A stretch of DNA of 64,000 nt, from assembly GCF_000760935.2 (NCBI RefSeq), contig NZ_CP049744.1, forward strand, positions 5,301,501-5,365,500, written 5' to 3'. A model generated the notes under the pieces. It was given only the letters and a program-made list of their open reading frames with translations, did no database searches and was not told the origin of the DNA. Source of the stretch: Rhodococcoides fascians A25f. GTDB lineage: Bacteria; Actinomycetota; Actinomycetes; Mycobacteriales; Mycobacteriaceae. Position numbers and translations under genes: made by a program. Shown piece by piece: positions 17,251 through 26,332 of this stretch (the stretch's first letter is position 1; every line of letters starts with the position of its first letter).

Positions 17251-19086
17251 CTGGAGCACACACAGACGCTCGAGGTTCTCGTCACCGGCGTCGCAACCGA
17301 ACTCATGGGAGTCGATGCGGCGACGGTGCACGAGGCGTACGAATCCGTGCTGCGGCGACTCGTGGACCACCTCGGCATCGACTTCGGTTTCCTCAGGCAC
17401 AACGATTTCGAGGCCAGAGCCACTGTGCTCAGCGCGGAATGGCCCCGACGACTGAGTAGGCCCGATCCGGATCCGTTGGCCGTCGTGAAATTCGAAGACG
17501 CCGATTCGGTGTTCGCACTGGCCGAAACACTGACCGAACCGGCAGTGTTTCGGCCGGGCCGGCAACAGGATGGCTATCGTCGACGCGTCGAGCAGGGATC
17601 GGGATTCTCCGCGACGTCGATGGCCGTGGTGCCGCTGCTGCACGCGGAACGAACCATCGGCATCCTCGGCCTGATCAAGATCGGCGACCGCTCCTGGTCC
17701 GAGATAGAACTCAACGCTCTCAAAGCAATTGCGGCGCTGCTCTCCCAACTACAAGCACGAGTGATCGCCGAGGAACAACTGCGATTCTCGGCCCTGCACG
17801 ACCACTTGACCTCACTGCCGAACCGCACGGCCCTCGCGCAGCACCTCCGCGAACGACTCGACCCGTCCATGCCCGGTCCCGTCGCGGTGATGCACATCGA
17901 CCTCGATCGACTCAAAGCACTGAACGACTTTCTCGGACATCTCGCCGGAGACCACTTCCTCGAAACCATCGCCAACCGACTGCAGAGCTTCGTCGGCGAT
18001 TCGGCCGGCATCGTCGCGCGTCTGGGCGGCGACGAATTTGTCGTCGTACTCGCCGGACCGTGCTCGGCCCGCGTCGCGAAACACCACGCCGAACTCATCG
18101 CCGACGCCATGAACGCACCCGTCACCCTCGGTGTCGAACGGATAAGCCGCAGCGCGAGTATCGGAATCGCCTTCGGCCAACCCGGCCGGCACACCGCGGA
18201 ATCGTTGCTGCGACAGGCAGATCGAGCAGCATTGGTTGCCAAACGTGCAGGCGGTCATGACATCGCTCTGTTCACCGACGAAATGCATGCCGATTCCGAA
18301 CTACGCAACGACGTCGAGATCCACCTGCGCGACGCCATCGCAGGCGACTCGTTGATCCTGCATTTTCAGCCCGAGGTGGACCTCGTCTCGGGACGGATCA
18401 CCGCAGTCGAAGCATTGGTTCGATGGCAGCACCCCACCCGTGGACTGCTACCCCCGTCCGCGTTCATCCCCGTCGCCGAAGAGACGAACCTCGCCGGCGA
18501 ACTCGGTCGCTGGGTTCTCGAACACGCCTGCCGCACCCTGGCCAACTGGCAACGGGACATCCCCGAGCTCGACATCTCGATGCGGGTGAACATATCGCCG
18601 GTCCAACTCGTCACCAACGGTTTCGTCGGCGCCGTCGCCAGAGCACTGAAAGAGTTCTCGATAGCAGGCCCCAACCTCTGCCTGGAGATCACCGAAGTAG
18701 CAGTGGTACAGGATCTTTCACGCACTCGCGTAACGCTCCGCGAACTTCGCGAACTCGGCGTGCAAGTAGCGATCGACGATTTCGGTACCGGATACAGCTC
18801 ACTGTCGCACTTGAAGGAACTGCCCGTCGACGCACTCAAGATCGATCGCGCCTTCGTCACCGAGCTCGGCAACGGGACCACCGGCGACCTCGCCATCGTC
18901 CAGTCCATCATCGGACTCGCCGACGCGTTCGGGCTCAGCATCATCGCCGAAGGCGTCGAAACGCAGAGCGCCAGAAACACCCTCATCGAACTGGGCTGCA
19001 CTCGCGCGCAGGGATACCTGTTCTCCAAACCGGTAGCCGCCGGAGACGCCCTGATCCTGCTGCACGGTGTGCGAATCGACGTCTGA
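17251..19086 (+). CDS. GAF-GGDEF-EAL cyclic-di-GMP synthase/phosphodiesterase
   Basis: A bifunctional c-di-GMP turnover enzyme like Rv1354c and M. smegmatis MSDGC-1. Domains: GAF-like sensor (about 20-180), GGDEF with intact RLGGDEFVVV, and EAL with EALVRW, EITE, DDFGTGYSSL, a catalytic Lys in VDALKIDR and EGVET. No RxxD inhibitory site precedes GGDEF. The first ATG in frame is at 17305, but 18 in-frame codons before it (17251-17304, LEHTQTLEVLVTGVATEL) look coding and contain no ATG or GTG; the frame is closed by TAG at 17185. I therefore mark from CTG 17251, which lies just downstream of a purine-rich GGGAGCGGGG; ATG 17305 is the conservative alternative. Confidence 0.85.
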   Translation: MEHTQTLEVLVTGVATELMGVDAATVHEAYESVLRRLVDHLGIDFGFLRHNDFEARATVLSAEWPRRLSRPDPDPLAVVKFEDADSVFALAETLTEPAVFRPGRQQDGYRRRVEQGSGFSATSMAVVPLLHAERTIGILGLIKIGDRSWSEIELNALKAIAALLSQLQARVIAEEQLRFSALHDHLTSLPNRTALAQHLRERLDPSMPGPVAVMHIDLDRLKALNDFLGHLAGDHFLETIANRLQSFVGDSAGIVARLGGDEFVVVLAGPCSARVAKHHAELIADAMNAPVTLGVERISRSASIGIAFGQPGRHTAESLLRQADRAALVAKRAGGHDIALFTDEMHADSELRNDVEIHLRDAIAGDSLILHFQPEVDLVSGRITAVEALVRWQHPTRGLLPPSAFIPVAEETNLAGELGRWVLEHACRTLANWQRDIPELDISMRVNISPVQLVTNGFVGAVARALKEFSIAGPNLCLEITEVAVVQDLSRTRVTLRELRELGVQVAIDDFGTGYSSLSHLKELPVDALKIDRAFVTELGNGTTGDLAIVQSIIGLADAFGLSIIAEGVETQSARNTLIELGCTRAQGYLFSKPVAAGDALILLHGVRIDV

Positions 19087-19118
19087 GCGCCCTGCTAACC
19101 TGAACAACGCAACACCAC

Positions 19119-19192
19119 GCCGGTGTAGTTCATTGGTAGAACGCGACCTTCCCAAGGTTGAGAGGCGGGTTCGATTCCCGTCACCGGCTCCA
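19119..19192 (+). tRNA. tRNA-Gly (anticodon CCC)
   Basis: A 74-nt cloverleaf including an encoded CCA. The acceptor stem GCCGGTG pairs with CACCGGC, with discriminator T at 19189. The anticodon stem CGACC/GGTTG (one wobble pair) encloses loop TTCCCAA, giving anticodon CCC at 19151-19153. The T-arm has the TTCGATT loop. It lies 32 nt after the GGDEF-EAL stop. Confidence 0.96.
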
Positions 19193-19461
19193 CGGACCGA
19201 CCCTTCGGCTTCGCCTCCGACTCGCGAGCATCCCTGAACACACCGACCATCCTGAGTCACTACATTCACTCCTGAAACAAACCGACCAACGGGTCGATCG
19301 GTCGGTACCCTCGCAAAAGACCGATAGCGTATGCGAATTCATTCATTGTATTCGCAAGAATTCCTGCATTTCAAAAGAGTCTTCTTCCGCCTTCTTCGGC
19401 GTGCTAGAAATCGAATGTCGACGTTCTTTCACACGACATCTGACCTGACAGGAATCCCCTC
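19193..19461. other. AT-richer intergenic region upstream of the GH16 gene
   Basis: 269 nt without a supported gene and clearly richer in A+T than its surroundings. It holds ACCGACC (near 19280) facing GGTCGGT (near 19298), and GCGAAT / ATTCGC separated by about 11 nt near 19333-19355. These could be operators for the secreted GH16 gene. No tRNA, IS or attachment-site duplication was seen. Confidence 0.35.
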
Positions 19462-20313
19462 ATGCGTTCACTATCGACCCTTGCTGCGGTCACCCTGACG
19501 ACATTGGCCGTTGCCGTCTCGTCGGCCACTGCGGCCCCCGCGCTCGCTGCGCCCCCGAGAACCCAAGGCGGAGCAGGAACCCTCCTGTGGGAAGATCAAT
19601 TCAACGGCTACGGCGGACCGGACCCCTCCAAGTGGGGGTTCCAGACCGGCCGGTGGGGTGCCAGTTCCGGTGAGCAGCAGTACTATACGAACTCCTGGAA
19701 CAATGCGAACCAGTTCAACGGAACCCTGAACATCACCGCGCGTCGCGAAACCCCGCCGGACCGCAAGGGGGCACCGAACAACTTCACCAGCGCTCGCGTG
19801 GTCAGCATGGGGAAGCAGTCGGCAACCCCACCGGTACGCATCGAGGCATCGATCAAGATGCCGAGCGCACAGGGTTTGTTGCCTGCATTCTGGACACTGG
19901 GACTTCAGCCCGGCGGTGAGTATTCGTGGCCCAGTCAAGGCGAGATAGATGCGGTCGAAATTCCTGGATTGAACGGGCCTTCGTTCAATTTGCACGGTCC
20001 CTCGAAATGGAATTCGAGCCAGGACGTAAAAGCAGGCGGAGGAATGGGTCCCGTCGGAAACGGGTTTCACACCTACCGAATCGACTGGCTACCGACCAGT
20101 ATCACCTGGTTCGTGGACGGAGTTGCGAGATATTCACTGACCAAGGCGCAGTACGAGGCGAAAGGCGGCAACTGGAAGGCATTCTCGGGTGCCTGGCCGC
20201 ATTACATCCTCCTCAACGTGGCAGTGGGCAACAACTGGGTCGGCAAGACACCCACGAGCACGCCGTACCCGCAGACCATGAGCGTCGACTGGCTCCGCGT
20301 GAGCCGTCTCTGA
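19462..20313 (+). CDS. secreted glycoside hydrolase family 16 protein
   Basis: A 283-residue exported beta-glucanase-type enzyme. A Sec signal peptide ends around ALAAPP (residues 30-32). The mature domain begins with LLWEDQFNGYGGPDPSKW, and the family's catalytic signature ExDxxE is present as GEIDAVEIPG (about residues 160-165), giving nucleophile and acid/base Glu. The C-terminal strand DWLRVSRL is typical. GH16 members cleave beta-1,3 or mixed-linkage glucans, agarose or carrageenan; which of these applies cannot be decided. A monocistronic gene with its own AT-rich promoter region and a GC hairpin downstream. Confidence 0.9.
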   Translation: MRSLSTLAAVTLTTLAVAVSSATAAPALAAPPRTQGGAGTLLWEDQFNGYGGPDPSKWGFQTGRWGASSGEQQYYTNSWNNANQFNGTLNITARRETPPDRKGAPNNFTSARVVSMGKQSATPPVRIEASIKMPSAQGLLPAFWTLGLQPGGEYSWPSQGEIDAVEIPGLNGPSFNLHGPSKWNSSQDVKAGGGMGPVGNGFHTYRIDWLPTSITWFVDGVARYSLTKAQYEAKGGNWKAFSGAWPHYILLNVAVGNNWVGKTPTSTPYPQTMSVDWLRVSRL

Positions 20314-20335
20314 CCTGCAGGTAAGCCCGATCGAT

Positions 20336-20368
20336 CGAGGGGTCCAGCCACATCGGCCGGGCCCCTCG
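20336..20368 (+). terminator. possible terminator after GH16
   Basis: CGAGGGGTCC pairs with GGGCCCCTCG (one G-T pair) around a 13-nt loop, 23 nt after the GH16 stop. The T-rich tract follows only about 20 nt later (CTCTTTTTGC), so a terminator role is moderate. Confidence 0.45.
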
Positions 20369-20492
20369 TCGTGCGTCGGTCATTTCTCCTCTTTTTGCTC
20401 GGTTCTTTGTAGCAGAACAATTCTTAGGACTTTTACCGGTCAAACGCGTTGGTCGTAGGGACATCTCACAAATTCAGGAATACCGTCTGTAC

Positions 20493-21452
20493 ATGCGCGG
20501 ACCACGCCATCGTCTGATCACCCTCGTCATCGCCGCTGCTGCTGTCGCCATCGCTGCACCGACCGCACAAGCGACTCCGCTGATGCCCATTGCGGCTGCG
20601 CCCGAGCAACCCGATCACGCCGAGGCCATCCGCTACGCGGCAACCAACCGTGACGCCGCCCCACCCGGGTCCAACGACATGAGCTGCACACCCACCGCAG
20701 AGCACCCCGACCCCGTCGTCCTGGTGCACGGCACCGACTCCACTGCGTACTCCGATTGGGCCGCCTTCTCCCCGATACTCCGAGCAGCCGGATTCTGCGT
20801 GTTCGCCATCAACTACGGTGCATCTCCTGACGGCACGAGCAATGGCTACGGTGCCATCGAAGACAGTGCGGCACAACTGAAATCGATGGCCCAGTCCATC
20901 TTGGACGCGACCGGGGCTGCAGCGGTCGATGTGGTCGGTTACTCACAGGGCGCGGCGGTGGCACGGTACTTCGTCAACCGGCTCGGCGGTAACGCCATGG
21001 TGCGTCGCTGGGTGGGAATTGCATCCCCGACCTACGGCGGCACCATGTACGGAGCCACCCCCGTCGTGCAGGCTGTGCCCGGTGCAACCAGTCTGGTGGC
21101 AGGCGAATTCGGACCCGGGCTGGCGCAGCTGATGGCCGGATCCGACTTTCTCGATCGCCTCAATGCAGGCGGCGACACCGTGCCCGGCGTCGAGTACACG
21201 TCCATCGCAACCAGAGTCGACGAAGTGATTCAGCCGTATACCAATGCGCTACTTCGGGATCCCGGAGCCCAGAACATCGTGGTGCAGGACGTGTGCCCCG
21301 ACACCGAGGTAGCGCACTTCACGTTCACCTACGATCCCACTGCACTGCGCTTGGCGCTCAATGCACTGGATCCGGCGAACGCACGCCCACCGACGTGCGT
21401 CCCGGTACCCCTGGGATCCGGAATCCTCGACGTCGCCCTGGCCAGCAATTGA
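20493..21452 (+). CDS. secreted lipase / alpha/beta-hydrolase
   Basis: A 319-residue exported lipase of the class-2 type (PF01674). The signal peptide is residues 1-27 (hydrophobic LVIAAAAVAIAAPTAQA). The oxyanion-side motif is VLVHGTDS, the nucleophile elbow is GYSQG (VDVVGYSQGAAVARY), and an acid and a late His (TEVAHFTF) complete a plausible triad. Such enzymes hydrolyse extracellular triacylglycerols or esters. It ends 4 nt before the convergent PucR-type gene, leaving no room for a separate terminator. Confidence 0.9.
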   Translation: MRGPRHRLITLVIAAAAVAIAAPTAQATPLMPIAAAPEQPDHAEAIRYAATNRDAAPPGSNDMSCTPTAEHPDPVVLVHGTDSTAYSDWAAFSPILRAAGFCVFAINYGASPDGTSNGYGAIEDSAAQLKSMAQSILDATGAAAVDVVGYSQGAAVARYFVNRLGGNAMVRRWVGIASPTYGGTMYGATPVVQAVPGATSLVAGEFGPGLAQLMAGSDFLDRLNAGGDTVPGVEYTSIATRVDEVIQPYTNALLRDPGAQNIVVQDVCPDTEVAHFTFTYDPTALRLALNALDPANARPPTCVPVPLGSGILDVALASN

Positions 21453-21456
21453 CGTC

Positions 21457-22635
21457 TCAGGTGAGCAGTTGATGCGCTCTGAGTCCGACGTACAGTTCTG
21501 CGGCCTGAACGGGATCACGAAAATCGCGGCCGGTCAGCTCGGCAATTCGACGTAGCCGATACAACACCGTATTGCGGTGATAGTGCAGCGATTCGGCGGC
21601 GCCCTTGGTGGATCCACCGCACGAGAACCACGCGTCGAGTGTGGCCAGCAGGCTCTGCCGCTCGGCGCGTGGCAACGCCAGCAGATCGCCGAGGATCTGA
21701 CGCGAGGCGATGCGACCCGACTTCGGATCGCGGACCAACAACAGCGGCACCGGTACCGAGTCGTATCGAATCGGCGTCGACTCGACAGTGCAACAGGATC
21801 TCGCCAACCGCGCCTGAACCACGGCGTCGCCGATACCCGACGGGGACCGAAAGACCGAACTCACCCCTACCCGCCCCGCACACAATTCACTCAGCGTCAC
21901 CAACGCAGAGTCGATCTCCGATTCGGTTGCCGCGCACATCAACCCGACGCTTCCGTCCACCTCCGCATCCCACACGGACTCGGCGCCCGTCGCACGCAGT
22001 CGCGCGATCAACCCGTCGACCCCCACGGCCGTGGTCAGCGGCTCCTGCGAGACCACCACGAAGTAACCGTGGTCGGGAATGCGAAATGCTCGCAGCGCGT
22101 CGGCAGCCGCGGACGGATTCGCCGTGTGATCGGCGAAGAGCACCCGAATGAGTCGGCCACGGGCCTCGGCACTCTCGCGGGCACGCATGTCTGCGCTCTG
22201 CCGATAGGCCTCCGCGGCCTCGTCGGAATACACGTCGACCAGAGCCCACACCTGTGCGGCCATGTCGAGAAGTGCGTGACTCGCCCGGCCGTCCGAGCGC
22301 TGCATCAACTCGTCCCAGACCAACCTGCCGCCGAGCCGGAACGCGTGCAGCAAGGCTGCCAGCGGCACCCCCTGCTCGGCCTTGAGTCGGCCTGCGGCCT
22401 GTGCCGACTCCAGCTGCATGGGCGCGCGACCGGACAGCTTGCCCAGCATCGACACCAGATTGCTCCGCGCCGCCTCGTGCAGCTGCTCGGGGGTGAGCAG
22501 CGTCGATTCGAGGTATGCGTGCTCTGCCCCCAGAATCCGACGCACCAGTTCGCTCGCCAGATCGTCGACGCCGTCGAGCATCGTCGCGGCCAGATCGGTC
22601 GGTGACGGATGCAGATCCAATTCGGTCGCGGTCAT
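21457..22635 (-). CDS. PucR/CdaR-type transcriptional regulator (first copy)
   Basis: A 392-residue regulator with the actinobacterial PucR layout: a helical N-terminal domain (about 25-165, with the family's [22 protein letters not shown]), a central GGDEF-like region, and a C-terminal HTH_30 domain ([23 protein letters not shown]). It is divergent from the aldehyde dehydrogenase/GMC operon across a 166-nt promoter containing a TGTGC-N4-GCACA palindrome, so it probably controls alcohol oxidation there. It is paralogous to the regulator at 42.5-43.8 kb. Confidence 0.88.
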   Translation of the reverse strand: MTATELDLHPSPTDLAATMLDGVDDLASELVRRILGAEHAYLESTLLTPEQLHEAARSNLVSMLGKLSGRAPMQLESAQAAGRLKAEQGVPLAALLHAFRLGGRLVWDELMQRSDGRASHALLDMAAQVWALVDVYSDEAAEAYRQSADMRARESAEARGRLIRVLFADHTANPSAAADALRAFRIPDHGYFVVVSQEPLTTAVGVDGLIARLRATGAESVWDAEVDGSVGLMCAATESEIDSALVTLSELCAGRVGVSSVFRSPSGIGDAVVQARLARSCCTVESTPIRYDSVPVPLLLVRDPKSGRIASRQILGDLLALPRAERQSLLATLDAWFSCGGSTKGAAESLHYHRNTVLYRLRRIAELTGRDFRDPVQAAELYVGLRAHQLLT

Positions 22636-22680
22636 GACAGAACTCTAACCGCACCCATGTAAGCCACGCCACACCCGAAC

Positions 22681-22694
22681 TGTGCGACGGCACA
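22681..22694. promoter_or_regulatory. candidate PucR-type operator
   Basis: TGTGC-GACG-GCACA, a perfect 5-bp palindrome with 4-nt spacer, 46 nt upstream of the PucR-type gene and in the divergent promoter of the ALDH gene. A similar TGTGCG-containing palindrome occurs before the second PucR gene at 43903-43915. Confidence 0.4.
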
Positions 22695-22801
22695 AACGGT
22701 GGGACTCGATTGAGAGCGGTGGCCCATAGCGTTCGCGCCACGAATGCGACGACAATCACACTCGAAGCCGTGTACCCGAACAACGATCTGGAGCCGAGAA
22801 G

Positions 22802-24550
22802 TTGACCAGCGAAGCCACCCCGTACCTGCATCCCGTCCCGACCACTGGCTCCGACTCCCAGCCAGCCGTCGATGCCGCTCTCTCCGATCTGTCTCAGGGT
22901 GAGAAGACCTGGGGACAGCTCACCCTGGCCGACCGGCGGGCACTGCTCGAACGCATGCACGCGCTGACCTCCACTCACGCCCAGGAATGGGTGACAGCGG
23001 CCTCGTCGATCAAGGGCCTCGACAGCTCGTCCAGCCTCGTCGGTGAGGAATGGCTGTCCGGCCCCTACTCCTTCCTCGGTGCGCTCGGCGCCCTCTCTCA
23101 CACGCTCACCGCGCTGGAAGCGGGCACCAGTCCGCTGGCCGATGTGAAGTTCGGGACGGCGCCCGGCGGGCGGACGACGGTGTCGGTGCTGCCGCTCAAC
23201 ATCTTCGACCGCCTGCTACTCAACGGGTTCACCGGCGAGGTATGGCTGAAGCCCGGAATCGATCGTGCGACCGCACAGCGCACCGCTGGGCTCGCCCAAC
23301 TCGACCCGGCCCACACCGCTGGCATCGGAGTGGTACTCGGCGCAGGCAACATCACCTCGATCGCCCCGCTCGACGCCCTGTACGAACTGCTCGCGTTCAA
23401 CCGGGTGGTCGCACTCAAGCTGAACCCCATCATGGATCCGCTGCTACCGGTGTTCGAGAAGGTGCTTGCACCCCTCGTCGACATCGGGGCACTGCGCCTG
23501 CTCACCGGCGGTGCCGATGTGGGCACTTACCTGGTTCGGCACGATCTCGTCGACCACGTTCACATGACCGGTAGCTCCCTCACACACGATGCGATCGTGT
23601 TCGGCACGGGCAACGACGGAGCCGCCCGCAAGGCCGCGAACGACCCGATTCTCACCAAGGACATCTCCAGCGAGCTCGGCGGCGTCTCGCCCACCATCGT
23701 GCTGCCGGGTGAGTGGAGCCGCGCCGACATCTTGTTCCAGGCCGAACACGTTGCCACCCAACGCCTGCACAACAGTGGGTACAACTGTGTCGCATCACAG
23801 GTCGTCGTGCTGTCCTCCGAATGGAAGCAGCGCGACGAATTCATCGCTGCTCTGCGCGCGGCACTCGATCGCGCACCGGCACGCACTCCCTACTACCCGG
23901 GCAGCGACAAGAGGGTGTCCGACGCCACCGCCACCTACCCGGCCGCGGAACGACTCGGCGACGGTGGGGGCCGCGTGCTCATCACCGATCTGAACCCCGG
24001 TGAATACGCACCCCTGCTGCAAACCGAGTACTTCGCTCCGGTCATGGGTGTCATCGAATTGCCCTACAGCGGTGCAGCATTCGCAGCCAAGGCCGTCCAG
24101 GCCGCGAACGAGGAATTCACCGGCACCCTCGGTATCAACATCATCGGCTCCCCTGCCACCATCAAGGGACTCGGCGAGAAGTTCGACACCATGCTCGCCG
24201 AACTGCGGTACGGCACCATCGCCGTGAACGCATGGACAGCGCTCGGCTTCCTCACCGCATCGGCCACCTGGGGCGCCTACCCAGGTCACACCGTCGACGA
24301 CGTGCAGAGCGGAATCGGCATCGTGCACAACGCATTGCTGATCGACGGGGCCGAAAGAACAGTGGTCCGTGGCCCCTTCCGTCCCCTGTCGCGTTCACTG
24401 ATCAACGGCGAACTCTCCATCTCCCCGAAGCCGCCGTGGTTCGTCACCAACAAGACCGCAGCATCGACCGGCAAATTGCTCACTGCATTCGCCGGTGCAC
24501 CGTCCTGGGCCAAACTGCCCGCGATATTCGCCTCCGCCCTCCGCGGCTGA
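22802..24550 (+). CDS. aldehyde dehydrogenase family protein
   Basis: A 582-residue ALDH-superfamily enzyme, longer than the usual 480-510 because of extended termini. The catalytic Glu lies in ISSELGGVSP and the catalytic Cys in NSGYNCVASQ; the Rossmann region VVLGAGNITSI is present. The start is TTG, supported by GGAGCCGAGAAG just upstream and the 4-aa polar N-terminus; no ATG is available nearby. It is followed 34 nt later by the GMC oxidoreductase, so the pair probably converts a primary alcohol to an aldehyde and then to the acid. The substrate may be a long-chain or polyether alcohol, but this is not readable here. Confidence 0.88.
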   Translation: MTSEATPYLHPVPTTGSDSQPAVDAALSDLSQGEKTWGQLTLADRRALLERMHALTSTHAQEWVTAASSIKGLDSSSSLVGEEWLSGPYSFLGALGALSHTLTALEAGTSPLADVKFGTAPGGRTTVSVLPLNIFDRLLLNGFTGEVWLKPGIDRATAQRTAGLAQLDPAHTAGIGVVLGAGNITSIAPLDALYELLAFNRVVALKLNPIMDPLLPVFEKVLAPLVDIGALRLLTGGADVGTYLVRHDLVDHVHMTGSSLTHDAIVFGTGNDGAARKAANDPILTKDISSELGGVSPTIVLPGEWSRADILFQAEHVATQRLHNSGYNCVASQVVVLSSEWKQRDEFIAALRAALDRAPARTPYYPGSDKRVSDATATYPAAERLGDGGGRVLITDLNPGEYAPLLQTEYFAPVMGVIELPYSGAAFAAKAVQAANEEFTGTLGINIIGSPATIKGLGEKFDTMLAELRYGTIAVNAWTALGFLTASATWGAYPGHTVDDVQSGIGIVHNALLIDGAERTVVRGPFRPLSRSLINGELSISPKPPWFVTNKTAASTGKLLTAFAGAPSWAKLPAIFASALRG

Positions 24551-24584
24551 CACCCCTGCGCCCGCCACGACTTCAAGGACAAAG

Positions 24585-26171
24585 ATGAGCTCACAGCACA
24601 AGACTGCCGACTACATCGTGGTGGGCGCAGGTTCCGCAGGCGCAGTGGTGGCCAATCGCCTCAGCGCCGACCCTCGCAACGAGGTGATACTGCTCGAAGC
24701 AGGCCCCGAGGACAAGAACAAGTTCGCCCACATCCCGGCTGCGTTCTCCAAACTCTTTCGTAGCGAGGTCGATTGGGATTACCTGACCGAACCGCAGCCG
24801 GAGCTCCGAGATCGCAGCATCTACTGGCCGCGCGGCAAGATGCTCGGTGGCTCGTCGTCGATGAACGCCATGATGTGGGTGCGCGGATTCGCCGCCGACT
24901 ACGACGAGTGGGCGGCAGTCTCCGACGACTCCTGGTCGTTCCGTAACCTCGTCGGATACTTCCGCAAGATCGAGAACATCGAGGGCACAACAGCACTCGA
25001 CGCAGGCACCGACGGCCCACTCATCGTCTCGCACCAGCGCAGCCCTCGCGACCTGACGTCGTCGTTCCTCGACGGCGTCGAAGAAGCGGGCTATCCGCTG
25101 GAAACCGCCAACCTGCCCGAGCCCAAGGGCTTCACCCGCACGATGGTCAACCAGAAGCGCGGAGCACGGTGGAGCACCGCGGATGGATACCTGCGACCGG
25201 CGAAGAAGCGCAAGAACCTCACCATCCTCACCGAGGCACACGCCACTCGCGTGCTGTTCGAGGGCACTGCGGCCGTGGGCGTCGAATACATCTCCGGCGG
25301 CGAGACACACACCGTGCGCGCACACAAGGAAGTGATCCTCTCCGGTGGAGCGATCAACACCCCACAGCTGCTCATGCTCTCGGGCATCGGCGACCAGGAA
25401 CAACTGAAATCGCACGGCATCGCCGTTCAGCATCACTCACCGGGCGTCGGACAGAATCTCCTCGACCACCTGGCCGCCCTCATCGGCTGGAAAACCGAAC
25501 GAGACTCCCTCTTCCATGCCGAGAAGATCCCCGAGCTGGTCAACTACCTCACGCGCCGACGCGGCATGCTCACCTCCAACGTCGCCGAGGCGTACGGATT
25601 CATCAAGAGCCGAGAAGACCTTGCCCTGCCCGACGTCGAACTCATCTTCGGACCGGCACCGTTCTTCGACGAGGGACTCGTCGGCCAGGACTCACACGCC
25701 GCCGTCATCGGCGCGGTACTCGTCAAACCCGAGAGCCACGGCGAGATCACCCTGCGCTCTGCCGACCCCTTGGCGAAGCCCATCGTGGAGCCGCGCTATC
25801 TCAGTGACCCCGGCGGACTCGACCGCCGCGCCATGATCGAAGGGCTACGGGCCTGCGTCGCGATTTCGGAAACCCCCTCGCTGAAGGGCGAGCTCGGCGA
25901 CATCCTCCGCCCCAGGGTGGCGTCGAACATCTCCCCGGCGGACCTGCTCACCGAAGCCCTCGAGCAGAATGCGCACACTCTGTACCACCCCGTGGGCACC
26001 GCCCGGATGGGTAACGACGCCGACAGTGTCGTCGATTCCGAGCTCCGGGTAAGGGGAGTCGACCGCCTTCGCGTGGCCGATGCGTCGATCATGCCGAGCA
26101 TCATTCGCGGACACACCCATGCGCCGTCGGTGGTGATCGGAGAACGGGCAGCGGATTTGATACTTCGCTGA
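24585..26171 (+). CDS. GMC-family FAD-dependent alcohol oxidoreductase
   Basis: A 528-residue flavoenzyme of the glucose-methanol-choline family. The FAD loop is VVGAGSAGAVVANRL (residues 9-23); GMC signature 1 is GKMLGGSSSMNAMMWVRG, signature 2 is GGAINTPQLLMLSGIG, and the C-terminal active-site region has YHPVGTARMG and MPSIIRGHTHAPSVVIGERAA, with His where many members have Asn in the second position. ATG 24585 is chosen for the AAGGAC ribosome site. It works with the upstream aldehyde dehydrogenase: alcohol to aldehyde to acid. Confidence 0.92.
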   Translation: MSSQHKTADYIVVGAGSAGAVVANRLSADPRNEVILLEAGPEDKNKFAHIPAAFSKLFRSEVDWDYLTEPQPELRDRSIYWPRGKMLGGSSSMNAMMWVRGFAADYDEWAAVSDDSWSFRNLVGYFRKIENIEGTTALDAGTDGPLIVSHQRSPRDLTSSFLDGVEEAGYPLETANLPEPKGFTRTMVNQKRGARWSTADGYLRPAKKRKNLTILTEAHATRVLFEGTAAVGVEYISGGETHTVRAHKEVILSGGAINTPQLLMLSGIGDQEQLKSHGIAVQHHSPGVGQNLLDHLAALIGWKTERDSLFHAEKIPELVNYLTRRRGMLTSNVAEAYGFIKSREDLALPDVELIFGPAPFFDEGLVGQDSHAAVIGAVLVKPESHGEITLRSADPLAKPIVEPRYLSDPGGLDRRAMIEGLRACVAISETPSLKGELGDILRPRVASNISPADLLTEALEQNAHTLYHPVGTARMGNDADSVVDSELRVRGVDRLRVADASIMPSIIRGHTHAPSVVIGERAADLILR

Positions 26172-26332
26172 GTCTGCACCGAACATCAGGAATCTTTCCG
26201 GTTTGACGGTCCGGTTTGTCGGGTAACAGGTTGTCACGCTCCCAGCAGGGATCGAGATGTAACCCATCCGCTCGGCAAGCAGCGCCGAATGACCCACAAC
26301 GCTCGAGAGACGAGCACGGAAGGTTGACCGAC

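Noticed and set aside
15811..17748. Long minus-strand frame opposite the E1-like/nitroreductase gene
   Set aside because: No recognisable domain, and it spans two sense genes with strong motifs.
19119..19461. Integration site or island at tRNA-Gly
   Set aside because: No duplicated tRNA end, integrase or phage gene follows, and flanking genes look chromosomal.
26172..26332. Cyclic-di-AMP or other riboswitch in the lipoprotein leader
   Set aside because: The conserved ydaO blocks are missing (no GGGGGACC-like box, no matching 3' core); only one weak 5-bp hairpin is present.
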